Assembly (NCBI GenBank): GCA_013368315.1
Contig: JAACJM010000313.1
Coordinates: forward strand, 1-64,000
Direction: 5' to 3'
Length of the DNA: 64,000 bases
Source of the DNA: Tetrapyrgos nigripes
Lineage: Eukaryota > Basidiomycota > Agaricomycetes > Agaricales > Campanellaceae
Below, piece by piece: positions 45,114-57,067 of the stretch. Position 1 is the first letter of the stretch. Each line of letters starts with the position of its first letter. Made by a program: the position numbers and the translations under genes. The notes below the pieces were generated by a model. It searched no databases. It was given only the letters and a program-made list of their open reading frames with translations, and was not told the DNA's origin.

Positions 45114-45802
45114 AAGATCAAACAAAAGCATTCCTGGAACTGAAGGCGGCACTAACATCGCAACCAGTACTAAAGGTACCACAATGGGATGGTACAAATT
45201 TCATTGTTACATCAGATGGATATAAGGAAGGATTTGCAGCAGTACTCTCCCAACGAATGAAGTAGAAGAAGAAAGACGGTACCATAGTGGAAAAACGCTT
45301 CCCCATTGCATTCGTATCCAAGCGCACCTCAGTGTCAGAACGCCGTTACAAACCATTCCTACTCGAATTTGCTGCCCTCAAATTTAGCCTAGACAAATTC
45401 TCCGACATCATCTGGGGCTTCCCTGTTGAAATAGAAACAGATTGCCAGGCACTGAGGGACGTACTCAGTAACAGGGATCTAAATGCCGCTCACACTCAGT
45501 GGCGTGATGGTATCATGTCATATTGCATTGTGGATGTCAGGCATATACTAGGGAGACTGAACATGGTAGCTGATGGCCTGAGCAGAAAGTGGGAGGGTAA
45601 GCCGAGGGAAGATGGAGATGGTAGCAAGTGGACAGTCTCCAAAGATTGGGAGGTTAGCAGAGGTCTGGTTAATGATGTTTGTCAAGTGCAGGAGCGGTCA
45701 AGCAGGTATGAAGACATAAAAGAAAGGTTTAAAGATGAGCGGTTGTTTGTGGAAGTGATTGAGGCACTAGAGGGGCTGCAGTTGGCAGGTTCATATGAAT
45801 GA
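45114..45802 (+). pseudogene. Gypsy element A RNase H region
   Basis: Resumes as QTKAFLELKAALTSQPVLK, then NFIVTSDGYKEGFAAVLSQR, in-frame TAG at 45263, and KRFPIAFVSKRTSVSERRYK, FPVEIETDCQALRDVLSNRD and NMVADGLSRKW. These are RT-associated RNase H motifs (TSD, ERRY, TDCQAL, ADGLSR). It ends at TGA 45800 between SYE and RRRARHH, again at an Arg-like position. Confidence 0.85.
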
Positions 45803-46890
45803 AGAAGAAGGGCCAGGCACCACACAGAAGGTTACATGATTGACAAGGAAAGTCAGAAGTTGCGGTGGGTAGGAAACTCCAAAAGTATCTGTGCAAGAAC
45901 TAAGGTGGAGTGCATATCATGGAAGGAGGCAGTGGTGCTAGCACAGAAGGAACACGAGCAGGGAGAGCATTTTGGAAGAGATTTGGTGAAAATCGCATTG
46001 CTCAACAAAGTGTGGTGTCCCAGATTGGATATGGCAATAATGGAGGGTATTAAAGGGTGCGGACGCTGCGGGAATTTTGGTGCGTCCCACCTAAATTCGC
46101 TTTTGGAGCCAATTACTTGCCAACACCCTTTCGAGTTGTTGGCAGGGGACTATTTGTCAATGTCTAAAGGAAAAGGAGGATGGAATCAGTTAGGCATATA
46201 CATTGATGGATTCTCACAGCACGTTTGGGTATTCAGGTTCTAAAAGAAAGGCTCAGCAAAGACAACACTGGAAAGCCTAGGTGAATTGTGCAGACTTTCA
46301 TGTCAGATAATGGATCCCACTTCAAGATCCACGAAGGTGTCGATTTCTGCACAAAACATGGCATCCACCATCTGTTCACACCAGCCTACTCCGCTTGGGT
46401 CAACGGTCTTGTCGAGGGCACCAATAAACTGTTACTACATGTCCTAAAATGCCTAGTAGCCCCAGACCTCAGTGTCGACTCCCCGCAGTTTAAAACCATG
46501 TCTTGGGAGTCATTGCCAGAATGATGGCCAGAATACCTAGACAAGGCAATCAATATCATCAACAATAGAACACTACCAGCTTTGCACTACTCACCAAAAG
46601 AGTTACTCCTGGGGATAGCAGTCAATACACCAAAAACCCCATTTGACGTGGCAACAACGGCGGTAACTCCAAATGACACTGTGATCAATGCTGCATATGT
46701 CGAACAGCAACAGGTCAATGGGTACGAGAATGTGGTCTGCCATGTGCAGAAAAGGAATTCTATCTTCAACAGGGCAGTATGCAAACAAACAAAAAGGGAA
46801 GTTGTGTTTAAAGCAGGGAATTTAGTACAAGTGAAGTGGGGAGATCTATTCAACACGTTCAAAACTGAACGCAAATTAGCGCCCATGTAG
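45803..46890 (+). pseudogene. Gypsy element A integrase
   Basis: An HHCC zinc-binding region (EHEQGEHFGRDLVKIALL, CGRCGNF) and the integrase core start (HPFELLAGDYLSMSKGKGGW) run to a TAA at 46241. After a frameshift near 46285 come FMSDNGSHFKIHEGVDFC and YSAWVNGLVEGTNKLLLHV. A TGA at 46522 breaks ESLPE-WPEYLDKA, and the tail has HYSPKELLLGIAVNTPK. The core D, D and E positions can be traced. Inactive. Confidence 0.82.
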
Positions 46891-47074
46891 TCTGCACCAC
46901 ACAAGGTGCTCAGTCGGAATGTGAATTTGTACAGATTGGGGACATTGGATGGAGTACAACTTGAGGGAGAAGTGAGGAAGGAGAGAACTCAGAGTGGGAA
47001 GATGTTGAGGAGGAGTAGAGCTTGGGTAAGCTCTTACAGGCGACGAGGGCGTCACCATTTTTAGTGGGGGCACA

Positions 47075-47212
47075 TGTAGTAGGGGGTTCTGTGAGGATTA
47101 GTCATTGTTTGTACATGTTTGCCATAAGCTTTAGGTAGAGTAGAGCCTTGTAGGCAAGGCAGAACAAATCAACCAGATCATCATCTTCTAGTCTTCATCA
47201 CTGCTGGCTACA
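47075..47212 (+). repeat. 3' LTR of gypsy element A
   Basis: 138 bp, matching 41000-41137 apart from a few substitutions. Preceded by a purine-rich tract (ttagtgggggcaca). Confidence 0.93.
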
Positions 47213-47307
47213 CCAGCACACTGAGCAGTCACAACACTGAAGGATGGATGGCCAGACTAGCTTAAGTAAGCTCTAGCACAACTATAGAGAATGGGTACAC
47301 GTTAGTA

Positions 47308-47472
47308 TGTTGGAGTAGGAGGATAGGGGATTATGGCTCCTTTGTTTGTACTTGTTTGGCTGCAGCCTCTACCTAGATACAGCTTTGTAGTAGATAGACG
47401 AGAGACACAGAACCACGACGTGACTCCACGTTGGCACTCGAGTTAGGTCAGGTTCCCCCTCAGCCGTCTCCA
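47308..47472 (+). repeat. Putative 5' LTR of gypsy element B
   Basis: Starts TGTTGGAGTAGGAGG and ends near CAGCCGTCTCCA, a few bases before TTGGTGACGAGAG. A shorter homologue is at 57721-57860 (tgtacttgtttggctgcagc, cactcgagttaggtcaggtt). Exact ends are uncertain. Confidence 0.65.
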
Positions 47473-47908
47473 TCTTGGTGACGAGAGTGAGCTTCGATAC
47501 CTGTGAAACTTCCCTGCACCACCATCACAACCAGACATAAAAGGACACACGTCACCCACATTTTCGGTCCACATTGCCAGTTTCCAGTCTCTTATATGTC
47601 CTCACTGCCAGTTTCTGAACCCAAACCACTCACTACACCCTGGCGCTATACCGTGGTCAATTTTTTGACAATTCTCGCTCCCCAAGTCCTACTACAAGAG
47701 ACAGTTCAACTACACTAACCGCACCTGACTTTGACTTGTGGTTCACTCCAGTCACCTGGAGAGAATCCCAACCAATTATATTGTCCTCCACCGAGTCATC
47801 CATATCAACATCATCAGAAAGTGATGACAGTCTACTGTCCTTCCCACCATACAACACACCTTTTCTGAAAACACAACCCCTAGACCACACCCTAACCGCC
47901 AGCACACG

Positions 47909-48988
47909 ATGCCCTTGGAGGAACTTAGTCTCTTCTATGGTGATGGCCATGCCTCCGAAAATCCACATGTCTTCATCAAAAAAGCAAAACAAAGATTATC
48001 ACACGTCGTTGATGACAAAGAGTGTATTGAAGACTTCAAGGACCTTCTATTTCCATCTGGTCCAGCAGAAGTATGGTATGAGAAGGTTATGGAGGAGGAA
48101 ACACCACCTACTATATGGAAGGAATTAGTAGCAAGGTTCGAGAAGCGTTGGCCGAAGCCAGTCCAGGTCAAGAAGAGTGCAGGAGATTATGTAACAGAGC
48201 TATCGGCATACAGGATGCCAGAGGAGGATCTAGGAAAAAAAGTTGAGAAAGGAGGAGTTGAAGTGTGGAGTCACATCAAAATGGCAGACAAGCTTGAGGA
48301 GCTGCCACATAACGCCGGTATTCACAAGAGTGAATTCCTCATTGTCCCAGTTTGGCACAACCTTCCCAACATTCTTCAAGGCCTGGTGCCGTCAGCACAG
48401 AAAAATTGGACATCATTCTGAGAGGCAATCAAGGCAGCCGACATCAAGTTCATTAAGAAGGAGGTGAAGAAGTTACAGGAGGAAAAGGAGAAGGAAGCAG
48501 AGAAGGAGAAGAAGGAGAAGGAGTTGATGGAGAGGTATGATCAGATTTTGGGCATGGTGGGTCCAGCACCAGAGACACCAACAAGAGGACTCACTGGACG
48601 TTTTGCGGCTGCTAGCCTTGGAGCCAATGTCCCAGTCTATGGTGGTTTCAGGGGTGGATACAATGGTGGAGGATATGGAGGTTGGGGATATGGACAAAGA
48701 GGTGGAGGATTCAGACAGCCACAATGAAGCATCACACATCTTACTGAGGCACAAAGAGCCATCCTCCGAAGGAACGTCACAGCATTAATATGCCACCCCA
48801 ACACTGAGACAGGTCAGCAAGCATACCATACCCAAAAGGAGGAATGGGCTCAGCGGCATGGAGGCAATGCTACCCTGGTCACATTTGAACATCCCTACCC
48901 TCTCGAGCCTGGCACTTCCAACGTGTGTACTGGTGAGTGCTTCCAGTGCAGAAAAGGTGGCCACCGAGGCGACATGTGTCAAAACTGA
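47909..48988 (+). pseudogene. Gypsy element B Gag with zinc knuckle
   Basis: Opens MPLEELSLFYGDGHASENPH. The Gag domain continues through WKELVARFEKRWPKP and HKSEFLIVPVWHNLPNILQG to an in-frame TGA at 48419. A coiled Glu/Lys stretch, a Gly-rich segment (GGYNGGGYGGWGYGQRGGG) and a TGA at 48725 follow. The CCHC knuckle CFQCRKGGHRGDMC ends just before a TGA at 48986. All three TGAs can be Arg (CGA) in origin. Confidence 0.78.
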
Positions 48989-49691
48989 ACCCTGAATGAG
49001 AAGGAGAAGGCATGGAGGCGACATTTTGCAATGTCAGAGGATGTTTATCACCAAGTTAAGGAATGACTCAGGGTGGAAAGCATCATACAAGCAGTTACGC
49101 ATGGCAAACAGCACCATAGTTCCAAGCCAAAGATGCTGGGAAGGACGGCTCAGTCTTGGGGGTGTGGAAATAGAGGGTAGCTTTGAGGTATTTGACAGTG
49201 GAGGGGCTTGGGAGTTCCTGGTTGGAAAACCATTATTAGCTCAGTTCAAAGCTGACCACAATTATGATGGGGACATTATACACATACCTTGTGGGACAGG
49301 TTCAGTGGTTTTGCAGAACGAGCTCTTGATACAGCATGGAGAAGAAATGGGGGGCAATCAGCATGATCCCCCCTCGAGGCGAGTCTCAAATAATAACCTG
49401 ATACAAACTAAGAGCATTACTAATCCCATCACAATGGTAGCTTTGGAGAAACATGAGCGGCCCACCTTCAAGTGCAAGGTTATACTGGAGGAGGTAGAGG
49501 ACGAAGAAGAGCCATGGATATTTTGGCAACAACGGGGTGTCAATATATTTGCAAGAAGAAGAGCTAAACGAAACGTTTGGAAACAAAAGAAGAAAAACTT
49601 ACAGTGGCAGACAGTGGAAGGCATCAAGAAGGTGGTGGAAGAAGTTGCACTGAGATTGATAAAAAGGAGAGCAAGAGTGGTTGGGAGATGA
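48989..49691 (+). pseudogene. Gypsy element B protease remnant
   Basis: Reads LNEKEKAWRRHFAMSEDVYH, then SYKQLRMANSTIVPSQRCW and GSFEVFDSGGAWEFLVGKP, aligning with the element A protease. The catalytic D-S/D-GA loop that should precede AMSEDVY is deleted and the frame shifts nearby. Ends at TGA 49689. Confidence 0.7.
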
Positions 49692-49733
49692 CGGTGGACA
49701 CTGAGTAGAAAGGAAAAGCACGCGAAAAACTTC

Positions 49734-51265
49734 GTGGGGGGTAGTCGTGCACCCCCCTCAAGGGAAGTCTCTGCCAGTAATCCTCTCGATACGAACCCTA
49801 CAACTGACACAGCTGCACTTTCAGACCACCCAGTATGTCATGTATCAGTTGATGACGCTGTCGTCGAGGGACCTCTCAGTGATGAAATGCCTACAGAGGG
49901 GTTGAAGGATGAGGAAATCTTTATGCGAAAGTCAAATCCATTCTTACCACCTAGGGTTGACTGCGTCTTGAAAGAGATCACTATTGGGGACGAATTGTCA
50001 GAGGAGGAAAGGAGAAAGGTCATAGAATTGCTTTGGGACCACGCAGACTGCTTTGCACTATCAGTCAGCAAAGTCCATGCTGTAGAAGGTGCTGTGCATT
50101 GGCTCAACATACCTAAAAACACCCAATTTCCAAAAAACGTACATCAACGACCTCTAACACTACCTCAAAAACTGTTCTTCCACCAAAAGATTGACGAGAT
50201 GTTGAAGGCTGGCATAATAGAGCAGTGCTGCCCAGATCAGGTCAAGTGCATATCACCTACGACACTAGCCCAAAAGGCTCATGAGGGTGGCAGCTTGACA
50301 TTGGAAGAGCTACAGCATCGTGTCAACGATCAATGCTTGCTTGCGGGAATAGGGCCCTCCTTTCCACTGCCACCGAGGCCAGCAGTCGTTGTCGAGGAAC
50401 CCAGAGAGAAGCCTGCACAGAAATGGAGGCTCTGTCAAAACTTTGATGTGGTCAACAAAGTCATGAAAGTCACACCAATGCCTCAAGGGGATATCCAACC
50501 CAAACAACAACGGGTTAGTGGACACCGGTACTTATCCCTCTTCGACTTTGCTTCAGGATTCTATGCCTGCGAGGTCGACCCAGAGTCCCAACCATATATG
50601 TGTTTCTTCGTGGAAGGAAGGGGTTACTTTTGGTACAAATGAATGCTATTTGGACTCACAGGTGCCCCATCGACATTCGCACAAATGACGGCAGACCTTC
50701 TGGGAGACCTTTTGGCAGAAGGAGTTTTGGAGCTCTTTGTGGATGATGGGGCGTCAGCAGCAAATACCTTTGAGGAGATGATGGAGAAGCTTACCAAGTT
50801 ACTGACGAGAGTCAGGAAGAGAAAACTGTCCCTCTCGGCATCAAAATCCAGTTTCTCTGTGAAGGAGGGTGTTTTTGCGGGTGCTAGTGTTGGACCAGAA
50901 GGAGTGATGCCAGACTTGACCAAATTGACTGTCATTGTTGACTGGCCACAGCCGGAGGATGCTCTTAATCTGGAGTCATTCCTAGGATTGACTAGCCACT
51001 TCAGAGACCTCATCAAGGACTATGCCAAGGAGGGGAGGGCATTAAGGAGCCTGGTAAACATCCCATTACCCACACCATGCTCCAAAACGATGTATAGGAC
51101 GCTGAAGAGGAAGCACAAGTTGTCAGAACGGTGGACAGATGAGCATACAAAGGCTTTCATTAAGCTGAAGAAATTACTCACCTTGAAACCTGTTCTCAAG
51201 TGTCCCAAGTTTGACGGCACCCCCTTCATCATCACCTCTGATGGATGTAAGGAAGGCTTTGCACA
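49734..51265 (+). pseudogene. Gypsy element B reverse transcriptase
   Basis: 49734-50642 encodes the N-terminal RT (DHADCFALSVSKVHAVEGAV, CQNFDVVNKVMKVTPMPQGD, LFDFASGFYACEVDPESQPY). It ends at TGA 50640 between YFWYK and MLFGLTGAPSTFA, the same site as in element A. The next frame carries ELFVDDGASAANTFEEM, so here the catalytic DD is intact. SFLGLTSHFRDLIKDYAKEG and the start of RNase H (FIITSDGCKEGF) follow, then homology ends at about 51265. Confidence 0.85.
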
Positions 51266-51684
51266 CCCTATGGGGTCCCTGTATTGTAATATGCCTGGCA
51301 TGGACCAACCCCCGATAGTACAATACGGGTGGAATATGGCCGGGTGGTTCCAAAGGGTATTCTCTGCTATACGAGCAGCCATATATCAATACAGGGTGGC
51401 TTATATCAATTCTGAGCGGCTGAAATGTTGGGAGGATGGCAGAGTCATCGGCAAGCCACGGCCAGCAGTTGTTTTCCATTCGGGGATGAGAGGACAAGCG
51501 ATGGCCTTATATCAGCTTATATCCAGTCAGAGTTTACCATTCGTTTAGCTGCTTATTGATCGGGGTTATTCAACCGGGGTTAAACATTTGCTTACACTGC
51601 TATTGATCGGGAATGGCCTCGGTCAGCACAGCCGGTCGGACCTACCCCTCAATATATATATATATATAATTGGCTTTAATTCGT

Positions 51685-51990
51685 CCAATCAAGCCCCTGT
51701 CTAGGTTCAAAATGCCCGGCTACTTACCCTTTGGTCTCGCTTAGGGGACTGGTAGTTGGGTTCCCACAGTTTACTACATAAGTCGTTGGCTAGCGCTCAA
51801 AACAACCGTTTACCAGTTGTGTACTTGACCTGGTGTTCCAATCAAGCCCCTGTCTGGGTTCAAAATGCCCGGCTACTTACCCTTTGGTCTCGCTTAGGGG
51901 ACTGGTAGTTGGGTTCCCACAGTTTATTACATAAGTTGTTGGCTAGCGCTCAAAACAACCGTTTACCAGTTGTGCACTTGACCTGTATTT
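51685..51990. repeat. 153-bp tandem duplication
   Basis: Two copies (51685-51837 and 51838-51990) starting ccaatcaagcccctgtct, differing at only a few bases. They lie between the end of gypsy B homology and the KDZ transposase 3' end, possibly subterminal repeats of the KDZ element. Confidence 0.9.
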
Positions 51991-52037
51991 AAATACAGGA
52001 TGGGTTTTCAGCCGATATGTAAATATGGACCCTACTA

Positions 52038-55000
52038 CTATAGCTCTTCTTCGGCCTTCCTCATATTCACAGCCTCTTCCTCTTCATCCACTCCAATGTC
52101 CAAGTCCACATTGATGGTCTTAAGTGCTCCACTCTGCTGGACCACGCCATTAGCATGCTTCAGAAGATGGTCCCAGCGCGTAGTGATCTCTTCTGCCCAC
52201 CGGTGTGCAAAACACTTCTGCTGTAATGCATAGGCATTGAGGCCTTCTGTCAACTCTTTACTGTCATCACCTTGCATTCCTGGCATTCCGACCAGTCTTC
52301 TATCCCACCAGGTCCCCTTCCAAAAATAGTACTTGGCCATTCTGCCCAGCTCCTCACGTAACAATAGCACTTCCTCACGCCATCATAGCATCTGTGCCCT
52401 AGCTTTGCACCATTCGACTCGAATTGCTGTGTTAATGATATTAATAAGCATAATAACCCGATATATATGAGAAAAAGCTCTCACCCTCTCGAAACTCGGG
52501 ATCATCTTCCGACACCTGAGTGTCATACCAAATCCATGATAAAGTCCGCTTAGCCTCACCATGGACCCGAGAAACAATTCCTTCCTCAACGAGATATTCG
52601 TCATCTGAGTCTTCACTGACAAAAACCCCATCACGCTTGAGCCTTTCTATTTGTGCCTGACGTTCTGCCTCTTCTTCTTTGTTTAATGCCCGCTCGTTTA
52701 TCCCTCGTACGTCCTCATCCTTAAGCTCTTTGATGTCCTTTTCCCAGGGTCCATGTCCGTTGAGGCGCAACAGGGCCGTTCGCGCTAAGCGATAGCAGAT
52801 CTTCTGGGAATGAATTTTGATATCAATTTGCCGTAGAACACCCCCAGCCCTTCCACTCTCCACTTGCCCAGTGATATTGCGCAGCTTGAAGCGGGCAGCC
52901 ATTGTTCTTGCACGTAGTCCATCCCTGACCCCTTCCAAAGCCTCTGTTGCCTCACTCATCCTCAGCCTCGCTTCTAACTCCGGAAGATCGCCTATACATG
53001 CTCGTGTTCTAGCCGAAGGGGTCCCGCAACTTGATGGCAGAAACAATGGGATTTTTTCGGGATGTGAGCTGTCAGGATCCTTGATTCGCTCGAAATCTTG
53101 GGGTGATAGGACATCTGACAGTCCTGGCATTAGCAGTTGCTGCTGCGCTTCAGAAGATTTAGACGCTTCTTCTGTAGCTCGAGTTGTTGTGTAGGTGTTA
53201 GGTACTTGTTTGTGATAATAAACAAATCTATAGTGCGTCTGAAGGATTTGAGTGCCAGCCAATATATAAATATGGGTACTCACTGTAGCTCCTGTATCTC
53301 TATACCCAGCGACAGAAAGACTGAAGGACTAGTAGCATATTTCCAGCTGAACCTGTTCATTTCATTCTCCTCTTCTGCCATTTCAATTTGTGTCCGTTTG
53401 AATAAATCCTTCTCAGCCACTTTGCTGTCCTCTTCATAAGGGCACTCAGCTTGATGGCTTTCCTCCCATTTCAAGATCTTTCGCTTCCACTTTTCCAACT
53501 CCGGACATCCGACATTCCGTTCAAGACCTTTATCAAACTGAGAAAAGTCTCGAAAATGAATATCATATTCCTTTAGTGCAATGACAAGGCGCTTGGCAAG
53601 AACTCCATCTATGTCGCAACGTCAGGCCAATGTTCTGAATTCAAAGTACCTACTTACCCAGATTGGAAATGTTCCGGAAGTTGTGAAATCCAAATATATC
53701 ATCCAATGTTTGAGCATGAGTTCCCGGGCCCATCTCTTTGGTCTGCGCCGCAGCCTTGTTAGACTGTGCCCAGCCCTCCTCAATCACCTCTCTGTGAGTC
53801 TGCCCACAGCCGGAGGCATAATCAAAGTTGAACGCAGTGTGGCATTCTGGTTGATGGGCATGGAGATGAAACTTGGGAACCAGGAACCGCACTCCATTCT
53901 CCGTAAACTTGAATTTGATATTCGGATTAATTGCTTCCATGCGCTTCCAAAATGTTCAGCTCCATTGGCAAGAAATGTCGTAGGAAATGACAATTGATAG
54001 GTATTCTTCATCCTGAATGGTGCACGCAAATACGAAATCAACATTACAGTAACTGATGAAAGGTGAATTAGACTAAAATGCCACATTGAAACATGGTAGA
54101 TGCGCACCGTTCACCCTTCTGCAAGTCACCTAATCCAGAGGGGCGCCAGACACGGTGTTGAGCACAGCATATGCCAGCCATACCACTCACACAAAGGCCT
54201 TGAACATTCCGCAGATTTGCTAGGAACATTGCCTGAAATCCTGAGCAGCTACTCATCTGAGATGATAGTCAGTATCTGCCTTTATCCAGAACCATAAAAC
54301 ATATATGTACTCACATCTTCCTGGTCAACGTATTTTTGTATATGCTCTTTGTACGGACTACTTGGAACAATATAGGCAAAGCCGTCTCCAAGGATTGGAC
54401 TACGATGCTCATTGGACACAATCCTATTTCTGAGGCGGAAGTTGGCATCTATTGCGAGGAATAACGTGTATAGAAACCTAAAATTAATAGACCTGTATTA
54501 GAATACCGGCTGGGTGCCGGACCAATGTTGAAATACTGGACAATGGTTCGGGACTCACGAAGACTCTGGTCCTGCCTCTCTCCAGTTCTCTATGAGATTT
54601 TTCCCTGGATGGGGGCATGCCGGACACTCTAAAGCACATTCCCCCTGAGGAGTGCCCTCAATTCCCATGACCGAATGACAGCGTCCGGCTCGCTTAAGCA
54701 TTTTCAGATTTCGCCACTGGAAAACAATTCTCAGGAGCATGCGGTATCGGTCCTGAGGACTCAGAGTGTCAAACTCCTCTCGAAAATGGATAGAAAACAG
54801 TAAGCACATACCTTTGGCACTACCCGCTGCCGATTCTGCGTCATGATCTCTAAGGACTTGTAATAGTCATACACTGGCAACTTCCCCAAGCAGTTGAGGT
54901 TCTGAAACTGACGGAGACAGGCAAAAGTTGCTGCTGATTGTGGGTTGCTAGGGGTTCCAGGGTACCACATGGACTGCAATAACTGAATATGGTGATCCTC

Positions 55001-55878
55001 TGCATTCGGGCATCCACAAAAGTCTACAGCCACAGTGTGAATGCCATTAACATGCACCACTGTAAACTCATCTTCATTTGCTCTCTTTGGATTAATGCAA
55101 TGAGAGTGACTGCCCACTGGACTGTGGCCGAGCTGAGTACACAAGCCCAGTGATTTCAGAGAGCTCAGCTCAAAGATCTGTTGATCATTATCCCATTTCC
55201 TGGGGCAATAAGTTTTCTGATGTAAGGATATCAGGTACACATGGAACTTACCTCGATCCAATGCAGTGGCAGCCGCTTGTGACTATGCACCACACATTTC
55301 TCACAGAACATTCCAGCTCGGAAACACTCCTCTTCTACACATCGGTATATTCCCGGCTGCCTGCATCCAGTGCATCTGACACCCAATACCCGCCGACCCT
55401 CCAACCATAGGAAAACATCCAAATATTCTTGTCTGTGATCAAGCCACGCTCGGGTTGGATTATTCTAAGACCTTTTATTTATATTCTTTCAACCAGGTTA
55501 AAATCAACTCACCGAATATAACCTCGGTTTTTGGGAAATCTGTATGTAACCTGAGTCAAGTGGCTCCAATAAACTAAGGTTCTGCAGCCGAGAATCCAAA
55601 AGCACTGAATCATCCTGATCCCATCCAATATAGTTGTCATCACCATCATCGTACCCGTACCCGAAGTCTTCGGTTCCACCATCAAAACCCTCACCATCAG
55701 TATCTGAATGAGAGTCGTCATCGTCCCCCTGTGAAGAGGCCTCTGAAGAGTAGAGGCGCTTGGCAGTAATATCTTCAGTGGAGATGTGGAAGCGGCGACC
55801 ATCACCAGAGAGCGCAAATTTGTGCTGTTTGGCAGCACCAGGGCGAAAGAAGGCAGGTTGTTTCCGCTTGTTTCCCAT
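52038..55878 (-). pseudogene. KDZ (Dileera-like) transposase with CxC2 cluster; two in-frame TGA
   Basis: Ten-exon model: 55878-55513, 55464-55252, 55216-54812, 54776-54559, 54477-54315, 54256-54108, 54052-53658, 53608-53284, 53227-52485 and 52426-52038. It totals 3366 nt, exactly 1122 codons, and every junction has GT..AG. The N-terminus is acidic (DDDDSHSDTDGEGFDGG). The CxC2-like cysteine cluster has VRCTGCRQPGIYRC, FCEKCVVHSHKRLPLHW and AVDFCGCPNAEDHH. The KDZ domain has FLYTLFLAIDANFRLRNR, SGFQAMFLANLRNVQG, SIVISYDISCQW, VPKFHLHAHQPECHTAFNFD, HREVIEEGWAQSNKAAAQT and GFHNF. TGA at 53956-53958 (QWS-TFWKRM) and 52383-52385 (QML-WREEV) sit where Arg is expected. DNA transposition is the family role. 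This copy is inactive unless read through. Confidence 0.9.
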
Positions 55879-55983
55879 TCAGAGTGATCAATAGAAGTGT
55901 TTGGAAATAGAATGACAGAATCTGCCACCCCATATTTATATTTGGGGTCGGAATATACATATTACAACTGTCATACACTCTAT

Positions 55984-56943
55984 CTAGTCTTCATCCTCCG
56001 ACTCCACATCTGAAATGTCAATAGGCTCCTGACATCGCAATGCTCCAGTCCCAAGATGGTCTTGGCTATGGCCATCCTCCTGGGTGGCTTGAACTGCCAC
56101 CCGATTGACCGTGGAAGGAGCATCTCGCGGACCGGCATACACCCGTATGTTTTGATGGGTATCAATCTCGAATTCGAGATCTCGATTTTGAAGTTGGGGA
56201 TCAGCGTAAGAGAAGAGCCGGTTGGGATGGGTCAGGGCACTGGGACGGGAAAGAATCTCAGGAGACGGATAGGCAAGTGAAGTACCTGCGAGCACTTGAG
56301 AACAGGGATTTGAAAAGAGTGATAGGACATGTACATACCGGCATGCACTTGGGAATATTCTTGTAGGGCTTCGTCAAAGTGTTCGAATTTTTTTTGGTAG
56401 TGGCCGGAGACACCGTTAGTCAGGGCCACCACAATGGACCTACCGAATGATGAGCAAAATAATGCCGCCAAAAAAAAGTTGGGTACGCACCAATGAGCAA
56501 AAAATCCTAGTCTTGTACCTCGGGAGACCACATAACCAGCATCTCGTTGCCCAAGTGGCCACTTTTCCAGTAGTTCTTGAGGGCTTGGGCACCGGTTGAA
56601 GCCATAAAAGACTGTGACTTCGCCTCGAGTGGAACTGACAGATGTTGAGGTATAGGGAGGCGGATCTGGCATAGAACTTGGCAAGGAACTCTGGTGAGGG
56701 ACAGAAGAAGGTCTTGGTATTGCAGCCAGTAAAGACGACGCAAAGCCATGGACCGGATGAGACTGTGTACCCTGGCCAGCCTGTGAGGAGACACGAGAAG
56801 TCTCCGGCTGAGGAGGGCGCGCCTCAGCTTCAACTGTGAGAAGGATAGCTCCAGTAAAAGTAGTCAGAACAATTAAAACACGCTAGAGAGCCCAAAGACT
56901 TACTATCTCCAGGATACAAAGTCAAACGATGGTGAGTAGGCAT
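55984..56943 (-). CDS. Viroplasmin/RNase H1 N-terminal-like protein of the KDZ element
   Basis: Four exons, 56943-56904, 56833-56491, 56439-56339 and 56285-55984, all with GT..AG introns of 51-70 nt. They sum to 786 nt: 261 residues ending in TAG, with no lesion. A Pro/Ser-rich N-terminus leads to VTVFYGFNRCPSPQELLEKW. The core reads YVVSRGTRLGFFAHW, SIVVALTNGVSGHYQKKFEHFDEAL after splicing of intron 2, which fits the viroplasmin/RNase H1 N-terminal fold (YVV..G..GvY..W....V.G..gayyKkF.t.eeA). Such domains bind RNA/DNA hybrids or dsRNA. An acidic tail (ISDVESEDED) follows. It lies 105 nt upstream of the KDZ transposase start, so it is probably an accessory transposon protein. The domain call rests on motif resemblance only. 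Confidence 0.7.
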
Positions 56944-57067
56944 GAAGACGACGCAGTTATGTAACGCAACTTCACAATGTATTGAAATATTAGTAGCCGT
57001 ATTAGAAGCTGTATTTAAATATGGGACCTATATTACAGATCTATTAAGTACTTAATTAGCTATGTAC

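Larger units (their letters stand above)
41000..47212 (+). mobile_element. Ty3/gypsy element A with both LTRs (degraded)
   Basis: A 6.2-kb plus-strand element bounded by 138-bp LTRs (41000-41137 and 47075-47212), both TGTAGTAGGGG..GGCTACA and differing at only a few bases. The order gag, protease, RT, RNase H, integrase is intact, but many in-frame TGA codons and a solo-LTR insertion at 44572-45113 disable it. LTR similarity implies a fairly recent insertion despite the coding damage. No clean 5-bp target duplication was found (agcgc against ccagc). Confidence 0.93.
47308..51265 (+). mobile_element. Ty3/gypsy element B, truncated in RNase H
   Basis: Related to element A in gag, protease and RT but clearly a different family member. 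The pol frame stops matching after SDGCKEGFAHP near 51265, where unrelated sequence of the KDZ element begins. RNase H C-terminus and integrase are missing. Confidence 0.85.

Noticed and set aside
40990..47220. 5-bp target duplication around gypsy A
   Set aside because: agcgc and ccagc do not match once the LTR ends are fixed at TGTAG and CTACA.
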